Of a DNA stretch of 49,731 nucleotides, positions 40,661 to 49,724 are shown in pieces. The first letter of the stretch is position 1. Every line of letters starts with the position of its first letter. The position numbers and the translations under genes were made by a program. The DNA lies in assembly GCA_013002165.1 (NCBI GenBank), contig JABDKO010000122.1, positions 1 through 49,731 of the forward strand. Direction: 5' to 3'. This DNA comes from Rhodothermales bacterium (GTDB taxonomy: Bacteria; Bacteroidota; Rhodothermia; Rhodothermales; JABDKH01). The notes under the pieces are model-generated. The model ran no database searches, was not told the DNA's origin, and saw only the letters and a program-made list of their open reading frames with translations.

Positions 40661-42874
40661 ATGATTCGCGTACTCACTGTCTTTCTGCTCATTTTCGCTC
40701 TCGCTCCTGATTCCCTGGCTCAGGTAATTGATCAGGCGCGAGGTGTCGACCCGAATGTCAGTTATCCCAGCCTGGCTAGTATCGGACCGTGGGACGATCG
40801 TAATTATGCGGTGAATTCGGAAGATCTGTTGCTCCTCTCTGAAAACGAAGCAGAACTGTCTGAGAGCATACCTGTCTTTTACAGAGTGCTTTTGAGGAAG
40901 CTCATGCCTGATCTCCAGCGAACCGGTCCAGTTCAGTATCCGCGAAGTGCTCTCCCCAGGTTTCTGATTGAGTTCGGTGGATTCCTCGTTGACGGCTCAC
41001 TATACAAGCGCGTCGAACGTAAAGGAAACACGTATGAGCTCGTTTTTGAGGACTCGACGCCACTGCAAGAATTCCAAAAGGCTCGGGCAGCGACTTCCGA
41101 GTTCAAGGTCACGTCGCCCACCGGTGCCGCGGAGTCTGCCGTCGCTATCAAACCAACCGACACGGACATTGTAGTTGCTGGCACGAACGGCCCGGGTTCT
41201 GGACAGCAGATGCACTATTCCGTGGATGGTGGTGTCACCTGGACACCGGCTGCGGCGCTTCCGCTTGGAGGCACTTGCTGCGATCCTACAATTGCCTGGT
41301 CATCAGACGGCTCTCTTGTATATACGGCGACTCTCGGCAGCGGCGTCTGGGTATATCGATCATCAGATGACGGCCAGACGTGGGATGATTTTGAAACGGA
41401 CACTCCCGGTGATCCGCGTCGCGAGCTGGGGACACCGAGTTCTGACAAGGAGTATCTTCATGTAGATACGTATTCAGGGTCACCACATCGTGACAACGTT
41501 TATCTGACCTGGCACCAGGGCAACATTATGCAGTTTGCTCGATCTGTTGACTCAGGGAATACGTGGGCTTCGCAAGCATTCTCTTCTGCATCCGATGACC
41601 GGGGAATTGGCAGTGACATTACCACAGACAAATCGGGCAACGTCTACTACATTTGGCCGGCGTTTAACTCGCAGAAGATATACGTCCGGAAGTCCACTGA
41701 CGGTGGTGTGTCTTTCGACCCAAAGATTGAAATTGCGGATACGGAAGCTTCGTTTGATTTTGCAATTCCCTCGATGGAGACCAGAAGAGTATTCGTCTAT
41801 GTTTCTGCAGCTACCGATACCACAAACGGATTCTATGGCGGAAGCCTGTACGCAGCGTGGACAGATGCGACCGCGCCGACATCTGGAACGGCGGCAAATA
41901 ATCATGGCCGAATACAGGTTGCGTATTCTCGCGACTCCGGCGCAACGTGGTCTGTTGTGACACCTCACGAGACCTTGGATGCAAATATCGTTGACAGGTG
42001 GCATCAATGGCTAACCGTGTCAGCAGACGGCACGGTCCACGTCGTTTTCTACGATACGCGAAACGATCTTACACGAGCATCGGTAGATTTCTATCACTCG
42101 CAGTCCAGCGATGGTGGTCAAACGTTTACCATACCGGAGCGAATCACAAGCGAGTCATCTCCAAATATTTCCGATTCGTTCGAGTTCGGTGACTACAATG
42201 GTGCAGATGTAGTTCTCAACGATGTCATCAGTGTGTACACAGATAATCGTGATGAGTCCGGCGGGTCAGGGCAGTCTGTGGATGTTTATGCGGCAATCAT
42301 TCAGCCAAGTGCACTTCCGGTAGACTTCGTTTCCGTCGAAGCTCTTGTAGACGGAGCTGATGTCATCCTGCGATGGGCAACTGACTCGGAATCGGACAAT
42401 AGCGGATTCGAGATTGAACGCAAAGCCGGAGAGAAGAGAGAATATCTCGGATTCGTTTCGGGCATGGGTACATCTACAAGTCGTGTCAATTACGAATACA
42501 GAATTGCGGATCCGGGACCGGGCAAACACGTCTTTCAACTGAAGCAAGTTGGATCTGACGGTACTTACAGCTACAGTCCTGAAATCGAGTTGGATGTTGA
42601 GCTGGTTGCCGGATATCAGCTTTCGTCACCGTACCCGAATCCTTTCGCCGAGACTGCACGTGTTGAGTTTGCTGTCCGAGATGCACAACTAGTTACCCTT
42701 GATGTGATTGACATGCTGGGACGAACAGTTTCAGTACTCTTCTCCGGTGAGATGTCACCTAACGTGCGCGAGTCGTTCGAACTGGATGCCAGCGAGCTCG
42801 CGAGCGGCACATATTTCGTTCGCGCAACGGGAAAAGACTTTGTGACAACGAAGAAGATTACTCTTGTTCGATAG
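40661..42874 (+). CDS. Sialidase-like Asp-box (BNR) repeat protein with T9SS sorting domain
   Basis: From ATG 40661 it is 737 residues; the frame is open to 40565 but only 40661 gives a signal peptide (MIRVLTVFLLIFALAPDSLA). At least six Asp-box motifs occur: SVDGGVTW, SSDDGQTW, SVDSGNTW, STDGGVSF, SRDSGATW, SSDGGQTF. These mark a six-bladed sialidase-like propeller (about 170-560). A fibronectin-like region (about 565-655) is followed by a type A T9SS tail (PYPNPFAETARVEF through SGTYFVRATG). The arginine triad of true sialidases was not verified, so glycosidase activity is uncertain. Confidence 0.9.
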   Translation: MIRVLTVFLLIFALAPDSLAQVIDQARGVDPNVSYPSLASIGPWDDRNYAVNSEDLLLLSENEAELSESIPVFYRVLLRKLMPDLQRTGPVQYPRSALPRFLIEFGGFLVDGSLYKRVERKGNTYELVFEDSTPLQEFQKARAATSEFKVTSPTGAAESAVAIKPTDTDIVVAGTNGPGSGQQMHYSVDGGVTWTPAAALPLGGTCCDPTIAWSSDGSLVYTATLGSGVWVYRSSDDGQTWDDFETDTPGDPRRELGTPSSDKEYLHVDTYSGSPHRDNVYLTWHQGNIMQFARSVDSGNTWASQAFSSASDDRGIGSDITTDKSGNVYYIWPAFNSQKIYVRKSTDGGVSFDPKIEIADTEASFDFAIPSMETRRVFVYVSAATDTTNGFYGGSLYAAWTDATAPTSGTAANNHGRIQVAYSRDSGATWSVVTPHETLDANIVDRWHQWLTVSADGTVHVVFYDTRNDLTRASVDFYHSQSSDGGQTFTIPERITSESSPNISDSFEFGDYNGADVVLNDVISVYTDNRDESGGSGQSVDVYAAIIQPSALPVDFVSVEALVDGADVILRWATDSESDNSGFEIERKAGEKREYLGFVSGMGTSTSRVNYEYRIADPGPGKHVFQLKQVGSDGTYSYSPEIELDVELVAGYQLSSPYPNPFAETARVEFAVRDAQLVTLDVIDMLGRTVSVLFSGEMSPNVRESFELDASELASGTYFVRATGKDFVTTKKITLVR

Positions 42875-43409
42875 ACACCCAGCCACGTCGAGCCGAAAGG
42901 CTGGTTATGTGTGCAACATGGTGCTTGCCATGCCACGCGTACTGCGCAACGAGATAGTCGACGGTTACCGCGCCCCACTCCGGGTGGGTAATTGTTCGCG
43001 AGCGCTGTCCTTCACTGAGTTCGGCGAGCAGCATCGACCATCGTCGGTGTAACGCATCGACGAGGCGCAGGGACACATCAATATCGGCGGCGCTGCCGTC
43101 GAATAGATTTGCCCACTCTACTTCATCGTAGGTTTTGATTGTTGGGAGATTCTCTGTGAGCGCCCATTTCACACGGACGTATGCGTTAATGTGACTGTCC
43201 GCTATATGGTGGACGACCTGGCGCACGGTCCAGCCACCAGGACGATACGGAGTTTTAAGCTGCTCGTCAGTAAGTTCTTTAGTCGCCGAAGAAAGCAACA
43301 CCGGCAGGCGGCGAATAGAATCAACCGCTGCATCATATGCCGCGTCACTGAAGTCCGCTGGCATTTCAAATCGACCGATGGGATACCGGAGTTCTTCGAG
43401 GTTGTGCAC
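42858..43409 (-). CDS. YfiT-type (bacillithiol transferase-like) DinB-family protein
   Basis: 183 residues. It has the family pattern of YfiT/BstA metal-dependent hydrolases or thiol transferases: opening LRYPIGRFEMPADFS, then YRPGGWTVRQVVHHIADSH with metal-binding His, PTIKTYDEVEWANL, and YAWHGKHHVAHI with two further His. Members use a divalent metal and often bacillithiol. The gene is convergent with the Asp-box gene, overlapping its end by 17 nt. Confidence 0.92.
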   Translation of the reverse strand: MHNLEELRYPIGRFEMPADFSDAAYDAAVDSIRRLPVLLSSATKELTDEQLKTPYRPGGWTVRQVVHHIADSHINAYVRVKWALTENLPTIKTYDEVEWANLFDGSAADIDVSLRLVDALHRRWSMLLAELSEGQRSRTITHPEWGAVTVDYLVAQYAWHGKHHVAHITSLSARRGWVSIEQE

Positions 43410-43491
43410 GTCGAGAAAATTGAGTTAGTGGGACCGTCTCAAGATACGATTTCGACTACCTCATGCAAGTAGTACCGGGTCCCGGATCAGC

Positions 43492-44043
43492 CTAGATGCG
43501 ATTAAATGGGTACTGCAAACTTCCTTCGATTAGCATCGCCTTGTCCGTCGGGAGCCATATCACATACTCTTTCGCCGGACCGAAAACCATCTGACGACGC
43601 CAGACAATTCCTCCCATTTCTTGTGTTTTTCTTTCCAGTACTTCGAGAAAGTCGTCTGTTTTCTGCAATGGAGGCTTGTCAAACCAGACGACAGTTTTCA
43701 GTGCCTCTTCGGACCCGTAGTTGAACCAGAGCTTGTACAATCCTCCCGCTCCCTCCTCGACCATCTCGGCCATCTCATTGTGCGAGGCCTCGTGCGCGTT
43801 CCTGCTGGCACCGTGATTCAAACGGCCGAGCGCCGCAAAATCTTTAACTATGTACCAGTCTTCGTATACCTCAACACTGGACTCCATCCATGGAAGGCGA
43901 TAGTATCTTCTGCTAAACGAGGAAATGAACCCTGTGGGAGGTGCCGCCGCTAGCGATTCGTGAAAAGCAAGCAATCCTTGACGATAGTGTTCTTCACTAG
44001 CTGCATGTCGTCGGTAGTGCCAGAATAAGTATGCCAGTTCCAT
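43492..44043 (-). CDS. Protein of unknown function
   Basis: 183 residues, cytosolic, without signal peptide. Distinct features: MELAYLFWHYRRHAAS at the start, an aromatic-rich RRYYRLPWMESSVEVYEDWYIV, and LERKTQEMGGIVWRRQMVFGP near the end. I do not recognise the family. It is preceded by a 256-nt divergent region and lies 82 nt before yfiT on the same strand, so co-transcription is possible. Confidence 0.7.
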   Translation of the reverse strand: MELAYLFWHYRRHAASEEHYRQGLLAFHESLAAAPPTGFISSFSRRYYRLPWMESSVEVYEDWYIVKDFAALGRLNHGASRNAHEASHNEMAEMVEEGAGGLYKLWFNYGSEEALKTVVWFDKPPLQKTDDFLEVLERKTQEMGGIVWRRQMVFGPAKEYVIWLPTDKAMLIEGSLQYPFNRI

Positions 44044-44299
44044 TGGGCTGCGTATTAGCTTTGGACGACCTTGCCACGATCAGTAGAGGTCCTTACACAC
44101 GATGACGTCATCACAAATCTCCTTACTATTATCGGTCAGCTGACCCTATTATTCAACGCAAATGACGAAAAACGGCGACTCAGATCTGTAATACGCGTGC
44201 GGATACACAACACTGCATCGGCGTTTTCTGGCCGCATGTGTAACAGATACATGACGTTGAACAACAAACGCCGGTCACAGGGATAACGATACGGACTTA

Positions 44300-44617
44300 A
44301 TGGAAGCAGTCAAAGAGTGGTTTTTGAGCCTCGGAGCTCAATATGGTGTAAACCCGCTAATATTCGGCGCTATATATGTAGGTGCAATTCCATTTTTTAC
44401 TGCGTCCATCGCGTGGCTGGTACGAAATCGGCGGCAGAAGAAATCTATAGCCCTTCCTGTGCTTTCCGCATCGTTCTGCTTTGTCTCTGCTTATCTGTAC
44501 CTGATCGTTGCAGGAAAGAACATTCCATCCTGGGTCTATGTGTTCATAGCCGTAATGATTGGATACGGCGTCTACAGTACAATTAAAAAAATTAGAAAGC
44601 AGGTGGTTGAAGACTGA
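44300..44617 (+). CDS. Small three-helix membrane protein
   Basis: 105 residues with three hydrophobic segments: about 18-41 (NPLIFGAIYVGAIPFF onward), 49-70 (LPVLSASFCFVSAYLYLIVAG) and 76-92 (WVYVFIAVMIGYGVYS), and a basic C-terminus (TIKKIRKQ). The stop overlaps the next start by 1 nt (TGATG), a sign of translational coupling to the disulfide oxidoreductase. Related membrane proteins often accompany such flavoenzymes, but no specific function can be assigned. Confidence 0.8.
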   Translation: MEAVKEWFLSLGAQYGVNPLIFGAIYVGAIPFFTASIAWLVRNRRQKKSIALPVLSASFCFVSAYLYLIVAGKNIPSWVYVFIAVMIGYGVYSTIKKIRKQVVED

Positions 44618-46086
44618 TGGCATACGACTACGATCTGATTGTAATAGGTGGCGGAGCAGCCGGGCTCACGGGTTCGGGACTTGGCGTGTCACTGGGTGCC
44701 AAAACACTAATGGTCGAGTCGGAGCGCCTCGGTGGAGACTGCACTTGGTATGGCTGCGTCCCGAGCAAGGTATTGCTCAAAGCCGCCAAGGCAGCGCAGA
44801 CGATTCGCGATGCAGGCAAGTATGGGCTTATTGATTCTGAACCACAGATAGACTTCGCAAAAGTCATTCGCCACGTGCATGATTTGCGAAATGAGATATA
44901 TGAGGATGCCGACCGACCAGAAATCTATGAGAAGATGGGGGTCGAGGTAGCATTCGGGACTGCATCATTCATCGACCCGCACACGATCGAAATTGAATCT
45001 GAAGGCTCGCGACGATCGATAACATCGAGGTACTTTCTTATCGCCACCGGTGCCAAGGCGTTCGTTCCGCCGATCGAGGGCATCGAGTCGATAAACTATC
45101 TCACGAACGAATCGCTTTTTGAGGTCGACTCGCTACCGCCGAGACTGGTAATTGTCGGTGGTGGTCCCATTGGCTGTGAGATGGCGCAATCCTTCGCCCG
45201 CCTGGGATCCGATGTAACGATTGTGGACATGGCCGATCGTGTGCTCCCACGCGACGATGCTGAAACTGCCGGATACTTGCAACAGCAACTGGTAAAGGAT
45301 GGCGTAACTCTCATCCTGAAGGCGGGAGTCAAGAAGTTCGAGCAACGGGGAGACACTGTTTTTGTGACAGTCGAAGATGATGGAGGGATGCGTGAACTCG
45401 AAACAGACAGCGTTCTCATGGCGACTGGACGGCGGGCGAATGTCAGGGCGTTGAACCTTGAGTCTGCCGGTGTAGAGTTTGATAAAGGTGTTGTCGTGAA
45501 TGAGAAATGCCGAACAAACGTGCGCCACATCTATGCATCCGGCGATGTTACCGGCAGGTATCAGTTCACGCACATGAGTGAGCACATGTCCAAGGTTGCC
45601 GTAACCAATGCGCTGTCCAAATTCCCACTGAAAATTGACTCAAAGCACGTTCCGTGGGTGACATATACTGAGCCGGAGGTCGGGCACCTGGGTGCAACTC
45701 GCGAAGAACTGGAAAAGGCCGGCGAGTCGTTTCTCGAATACAGATTCCCGTATTCGAGAATTGACCGCGCCATCACCGATAGCGAAGCAAACGGGCTGAT
45801 AAAAGTATATGGTCGAAGACGATCGGGAAAGATACTCGGGGCAGATATTGCGGGGGTTGCCGCGGGTGAACTGATCTCCGAGCTGGCAGTCGCTATGCGA
45901 AACGGAGTATCACTTCGGAATATCTCCGACACCATCCATCCATATCCGTCATACGGCCTCGGTGTGCGAAGAGTCGCCGACCAGTGGTATGTGAAGAACC
46001 ACTCTACGATTGTCGCCAGACTACTGAAGTTTGTTTTCAGATATCGGGGTCCTCTTCTTGAGTTCGAACCGGGACAAATCGTCTGA
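44617..46086 (+). CDS. FAD pyridine nucleotide-disulfide oxidoreductase (mercuric reductase/lipoamide dehydrogenase family)
   Basis: 489 residues. The FAD-binding motif GGGAAG (11-16) is followed by the redox-active CTWYGC (Cys42, Cys47) in ERLGGDCTWYGCVPSK. A second Rossmann motif GGGPIG binds NAD(P)H (IVGGGPIGCEMA), and SGDVTG lies in the FAD region. Near the C-terminus TIHPYPSYGLGVRR replaces the usual HP-x-x-E dyad (Glu is Leu), so the His-Glu charge relay is altered. No mercury genes or 2-oxoacid dehydrogenase genes are nearby. The substrate is unknown. Confidence 0.88.
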   Translation: MAYDYDLIVIGGGAAGLTGSGLGVSLGAKTLMVESERLGGDCTWYGCVPSKVLLKAAKAAQTIRDAGKYGLIDSEPQIDFAKVIRHVHDLRNEIYEDADRPEIYEKMGVEVAFGTASFIDPHTIEIESEGSRRSITSRYFLIATGAKAFVPPIEGIESINYLTNESLFEVDSLPPRLVIVGGGPIGCEMAQSFARLGSDVTIVDMADRVLPRDDAETAGYLQQQLVKDGVTLILKAGVKKFEQRGDTVFVTVEDDGGMRELETDSVLMATGRRANVRALNLESAGVEFDKGVVVNEKCRTNVRHIYASGDVTGRYQFTHMSEHMSKVAVTNALSKFPLKIDSKHVPWVTYTEPEVGHLGATREELEKAGESFLEYRFPYSRIDRAITDSEANGLIKVYGRRRSGKILGADIAGVAAGELISELAVAMRNGVSLRNISDTIHPYPSYGLGVRRVADQWYVKNHSTIVARLLKFVFRYRGPLLEFEPGQIV

Positions 46087-46182
46087 GTGGGGCAGATTCT
46101 GATACCGGCGTAGCAATTCATTTGAAAACTTGCGTACCAGTTGTTAGATAGGTGTATTCAATCGCAATTGCCGTGAACTCCC

Positions 46183-47310
46183 ATGAGACTAGTTACGACA
46201 CTTCTCGCAGTGCTTCTCCTTACCTCTACGACCCAGGCACAGGACATCCAGATAAATGAAGTAAGCCCGGAGGGCGACTGGATTGAACTGTACAACACGA
46301 CAGCCGGAGCGATTGATGTGTCGACCTGGTACTTGTGTGCACAATTTGCTTACACGAGGTTGGACAATACCCCTTTCAATGGTCCTCCAGTTTCGATTAT
46401 TTCAGGGTCACTTAACATTCCAGCGGGTGGATATCTTGTTGTGTCGTGGGATATTGACGTCACTGGGTCTGATGTTGGTTTGTACACATCTACAAGCTTT
46501 GCATCAGCGGCCGCCATGGTCGACTTCATGCAGTATAATTTCACCGGCGCTGGCGGTCGAGAGAACGTCGCAGATACTAAAGGAATATGGACGACCGGGG
46601 AGACGGTTGCGTTGCCTCCATCTGGAAAAACACTTTCTTACTTTGGACCGGGTACCGGCGCTTCGGCCTGGGACTCCAGCGAACCAACGCAGGGCTCGGA
46701 TAACGCTATACTTCCGGTGGAACTTGCCTATTTCGATGCAATGTTGATTCATGGCGGTGTCAATTTATTATGGTCAACCGCATCCGAGATCAACAATCTA
46801 GGTTTTGAAGTTCAGATGCAGCTTCAGAATGATCCTTCGTTCGAAACAGTCGCTTTCGTGGAAGCCGGATCTGAGGGCTCAGGAATTCAGAAATACAGCT
46901 ACGATGTTGGACGAGTCTCAGCAGGTAAGCACCGTTTCAGGTTGCGACAGGTTGATATCGGCGGTGCGAAGAAATACTCTGACATCATCGAGCTGGCAGT
47001 TGATGTTGCCGGTACATTTGAATTGGAACAGGCATATCCCAACCCGTTCAGCCGATATGCGCAGTTCGACGTCGCCGTTGCTCGTGAGCAAGATGTAACT
47101 ATCGACCTCATTGACATGAGTGGACGGATTGTCCGAACGTTGTTTGCGGGTCGGATGAGCGAAGGTGACAATCACCGCATTAAGGTATCTGGAGATGGAC
47201 TTTCATCCGGCTTGTACCTCTATCGTGCTGTCGGGGAGAACTTCACGGCCACCAGAAGCGTCGTACTTGTTTCCGAAAAGATTGACGCGTCGGCGCCTGG
47301 TTGCTGGTAA
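46183..47310 (+). CDS. Lamin-tail-domain secreted protein with T9SS sorting domain
   Basis: 375 residues. Signal peptide MRLVTTLLAVLLLTSTTQAQ. An N-terminal LTD (lamin tail) domain: IQINEVSPEGDWIELYNTTAGAIDVSTWYL, then IPAGGYLVVSW and TVALPPSGKTLSYFG. A fibronectin-like segment follows (WSTASEINNLGFEVQ, VSAGKHRFRLRQVD) and the T9SS tail (AYPNPFSRYAQFDVAV through SSGLYLYRAVG). LTD domains in bacteria are seen on secreted surface proteins; the ligand is unknown. It is monocistronic, with 96 nt to the preceding oxidoreductase. Confidence 0.88.
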   Translation: MRLVTTLLAVLLLTSTTQAQDIQINEVSPEGDWIELYNTTAGAIDVSTWYLCAQFAYTRLDNTPFNGPPVSIISGSLNIPAGGYLVVSWDIDVTGSDVGLYTSTSFASAAAMVDFMQYNFTGAGGRENVADTKGIWTTGETVALPPSGKTLSYFGPGTGASAWDSSEPTQGSDNAILPVELAYFDAMLIHGGVNLLWSTASEINNLGFEVQMQLQNDPSFETVAFVEAGSEGSGIQKYSYDVGRVSAGKHRFRLRQVDIGGAKKYSDIIELAVDVAGTFELEQAYPNPFSRYAQFDVAVAREQDVTIDLIDMSGRIVRTLFAGRMSEGDNHRIKVSGDGLSSGLYLYRAVGENFTATRSVVLVSEKIDASAPGCW

Positions 47311-47342
47311 ACCCGGGGCGGGCGACTCCTTGCTAATCTCAA

Positions 47343-49028
47343 ATGATTATTGCTCTCGCCCAGATTAACCCGACGGTAGGAGATCTCACCGGCAATGCCA
47401 GCAAGATAATCTCTTTCACGCGCCAGGCTTCAGAGCAAGGCGCAGAGCTGGTCATCTTTCCGGAGCTCTGCATTACCGGTTATCCACCTCTTGATCTACT
47501 TGAATCCGAGTATTTTATCGATTCCGTTGAGGCGGCGGTCGGTGCACTGTCGAAAGCACTCCCGCAGGACGTAGGCGTCATCATCGGAGCCCCCGTGCGC
47601 AACCTGGCCGCTACTGGCAAACGGCTTTTCAATGTTGCCCTCTTGTTGGAAAATGGAGAGATCGTTGCAAGCTACAGTAAACAGCTGCTGCCGACATACG
47701 ATGTGTTTGACGAATACCGGTACTTTGAGCCGGGTGACTCGTGCGACATTATTGAATGGCGTGGAGTGAAGTTCGGTTTGCACATTTGTGAGGACATGTG
47801 GAATAACGAAGAGAATGCAGCCTTTCACATGTATGACGAGAATCCCGTAGATGCCCTCGCTGACCAGGGAGCACAGATTTTTTTAAACCTCTCGGCATCT
47901 CCTTTCTCATCCGGAAAACACGACAAGCGAAATCGCGTCATTGGCGAGACGTGCCGAGAGCATGGTATTCCATTCGTTCTGGTCAACACGGTTGGCGCAA
48001 ATACAGAAATTATTTTCGACGGCGACAGTCGTGTCCACGATGCATCAGGAAGACGTATTCTCTGCGCTCCCTCTTTTGAGGAAGCCCTTCTGCTGTGGGA
48101 CACGGAAAAGCATTATGATGTTTGTCCGATGACACATTCTGATATTGGCGACGTGCATGCTGCACTCGTGATGGGATTGCGGGATTATTTCGAAAAGACA
48201 GGCATTTTCAGCAAGGCACTAGTCGGGCTTTCGGGCGGGATAGATTCTGCTGTAACATGTGCCCTGGCGACGGCTGCGCTGGGACCCGACCGAGTGGTCG
48301 GCGTGACGATGCCGTCTGTCTACTCGTCTACTGGTTCTGTTGACGACTCGAGGGTGCTGGCTGAAAACCTTGGTATCGAGTTTCATAAGATTCCGATCGC
48401 CGACATTGTTGAGCAGTTTGAGGTGTCTCTCAAACCGGCATTTGGCGGGATGGATCACGATATCACGGAGGAAAATATTCAATCCCGCAGCCGCGGCATC
48501 CTTTTAATGGCCCTGTCGAACAAGTTTAGTCACCTGCTGCTGGCGACGGGAAATAAAAGCGAAATGTCTGTAGGATATGCTACCCTTTATGGAGACATGA
48601 ACGGTGGGCTCGCGGTTCTTTCAGATGTATACAAAACCGAGGTATATCAACTCGCTGAATACATAAATAGCCTGGCCGGTTCGGACGTCATACCACGCAA
48701 CACAATTGAAAAGGTACCGTCGGCAGAACTGCGACCCGACCAGACTGACCAGGACTCTCTTCCCGAATACAGCGTGCTTGACACAATACTCGAACTGTAT
48801 ATCGAGGAGTTGCTGGATGTCGATGAAATCGTAAATCGGACCGGTTACGATCAGGAGCTCGTAAAGAAGATCCTCGGAATGGTCGACCGGACAGAATTCA
48901 AGCGCAGGCAGGCCGCACCGGGGCTGCGTGTAAGCTCCAAAGCGTTTGGCATCGGTCGGCGCGTGCCGATTGTGATGCGCTGGCACCGGAACCGAAGCAC
49001 TATTAATGCTGACGTCAAAGACCTGTAA
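47343..49028 (+). CDS. nadE: Glutamine-dependent NAD+ synthetase
   Basis: 561 residues, as in two-domain bacterial NadE. The N-terminal nitrilase-like glutaminase (1-270) contains Glu in FPELCITGYPP, Lys in SKQLLPTYDVFDEYRYF and Cys in HICEDMWNN. The C-terminal ATP-pyrophosphatase contains GLSGGIDSAVT (about 294-304), ATGNKSEMSVGYATLYGDMNGG and the closing RRVPIVMRWHRNRS. It converts nicotinate adenine dinucleotide to NAD+. It overlaps the alkA-like gene by 1 nt. Confidence 0.95.
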   Translation: MIIALAQINPTVGDLTGNASKIISFTRQASEQGAELVIFPELCITGYPPLDLLESEYFIDSVEAAVGALSKALPQDVGVIIGAPVRNLAATGKRLFNVALLLENGEIVASYSKQLLPTYDVFDEYRYFEPGDSCDIIEWRGVKFGLHICEDMWNNEENAAFHMYDENPVDALADQGAQIFLNLSASPFSSGKHDKRNRVIGETCREHGIPFVLVNTVGANTEIIFDGDSRVHDASGRRILCAPSFEEALLLWDTEKHYDVCPMTHSDIGDVHAALVMGLRDYFEKTGIFSKALVGLSGGIDSAVTCALATAALGPDRVVGVTMPSVYSSTGSVDDSRVLAENLGIEFHKIPIADIVEQFEVSLKPAFGGMDHDITEENIQSRSRGILLMALSNKFSHLLLATGNKSEMSVGYATLYGDMNGGLAVLSDVYKTEVYQLAEYINSLAGSDVIPRNTIEKVPSAELRPDQTDQDSLPEYSVLDTILELYIEELLDVDEIVNRTGYDQELVKKILGMVDRTEFKRRQAAPGLRVSSKAFGIGRRVPIVMRWHRNRSTINADVKDL

Positions 49029-49657
49029 TGGAACTCAACTACGATCCCGTCAAAGCGGTCCGGCACCTGAAGCGTGTTGATCCGAATCTCAAGAATCTAA
49101 TCAACGCTGCCGGACCGTTTACAGTCGAGCCGAAGAACTTCAACTCCCCGTTCCTCTTGCTCCTGCGCACGATAGTGTATCAACAGTTGTCTGGTAAGGC
49201 TGCCGCCACGATTTTCGGCCGTGTAGAAGACTTGTTTCCTTCTCGAAGACAGATTACGCCGGGCCGGCTCTTTGCAATTCCGGACGAGGAGCTGCGTGCA
49301 GCAGGAATGTCATGGGCAAAGGTTGCTGCTGCCAAGGACCTTGCAGCGAAATGTCTGGCGAGGCAAGTTCCATCGAAGAATCGACTCACAAAGATGTCTA
49401 ATGAAGAGGTCCTGGATACGCTCGTTCAAATCCGCGGCATCGGACCGTGGACGGTAGAGATGTTGCTGATGTTTCATCTCGGACGACCCGATGTACTACC
49501 GGTGTCCGACCTGGGTGTGAGAAAGGGGTATCAGCTGACATACGAATTGGACGAACTCCCTAAGCCCAAAGAACTGTACGAACTGTGCGATCACTGGCGG
49601 CCATATCGATCGGTCGGTAGTTGGTATATGTGGCGAGCGGTTGATTTGCTCGGGTGA
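49028..49657 (+). CDS. DNA-3-methyladenine glycosylase II (AlkA/HhH-GPD family)
   Basis: 209 residues. It has a helix-hairpin-helix LVQIRGIGPWTVEMLLMF (about 132-149) and the GPD loop with the conserved catalytic Asp161 in LPVSDLGVRKG. LLRTIVYQQLSGKAA precedes it, matching AlkA/MAG-type glycosylases that remove alkylated bases. The length is shorter than E. coli AlkA (282), lacking the N-terminal domain, which is usual for this bacterial group. The ATG overlaps the nadE stop, so both are translated from one message. Confidence 0.93.
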   Translation: MELNYDPVKAVRHLKRVDPNLKNLINAAGPFTVEPKNFNSPFLLLLRTIVYQQLSGKAAATIFGRVEDLFPSRRQITPGRLFAIPDEELRAAGMSWAKVAAAKDLAAKCLARQVPSKNRLTKMSNEEVLDTLVQIRGIGPWTVEMLLMFHLGRPDVLPVSDLGVRKGYQLTYELDELPKPKELYELCDHWRPYRSVGSWYMWRAVDLLG

Positions 49658-49674
49658 AAGGCGGAGGCACAGTA

Positions 49675-49724
49675 GGAGATAGGGAGATAGGGAGATAGGA
49701 GATAGGAGATAGGGGATGGGAGAG
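49675..49724. repeat. Short-unit purine tandem repeat
   Basis: Six copies of a 7-8 bp unit (GGAGATA, GGGAGATA twice, GGAGATA twice, then GGGGAT with GGGAGA) lie directly after the glycosylase gene. It is all purine except for T and has alternating unit length, typical of slipped-strand growth. Confidence 0.75.
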
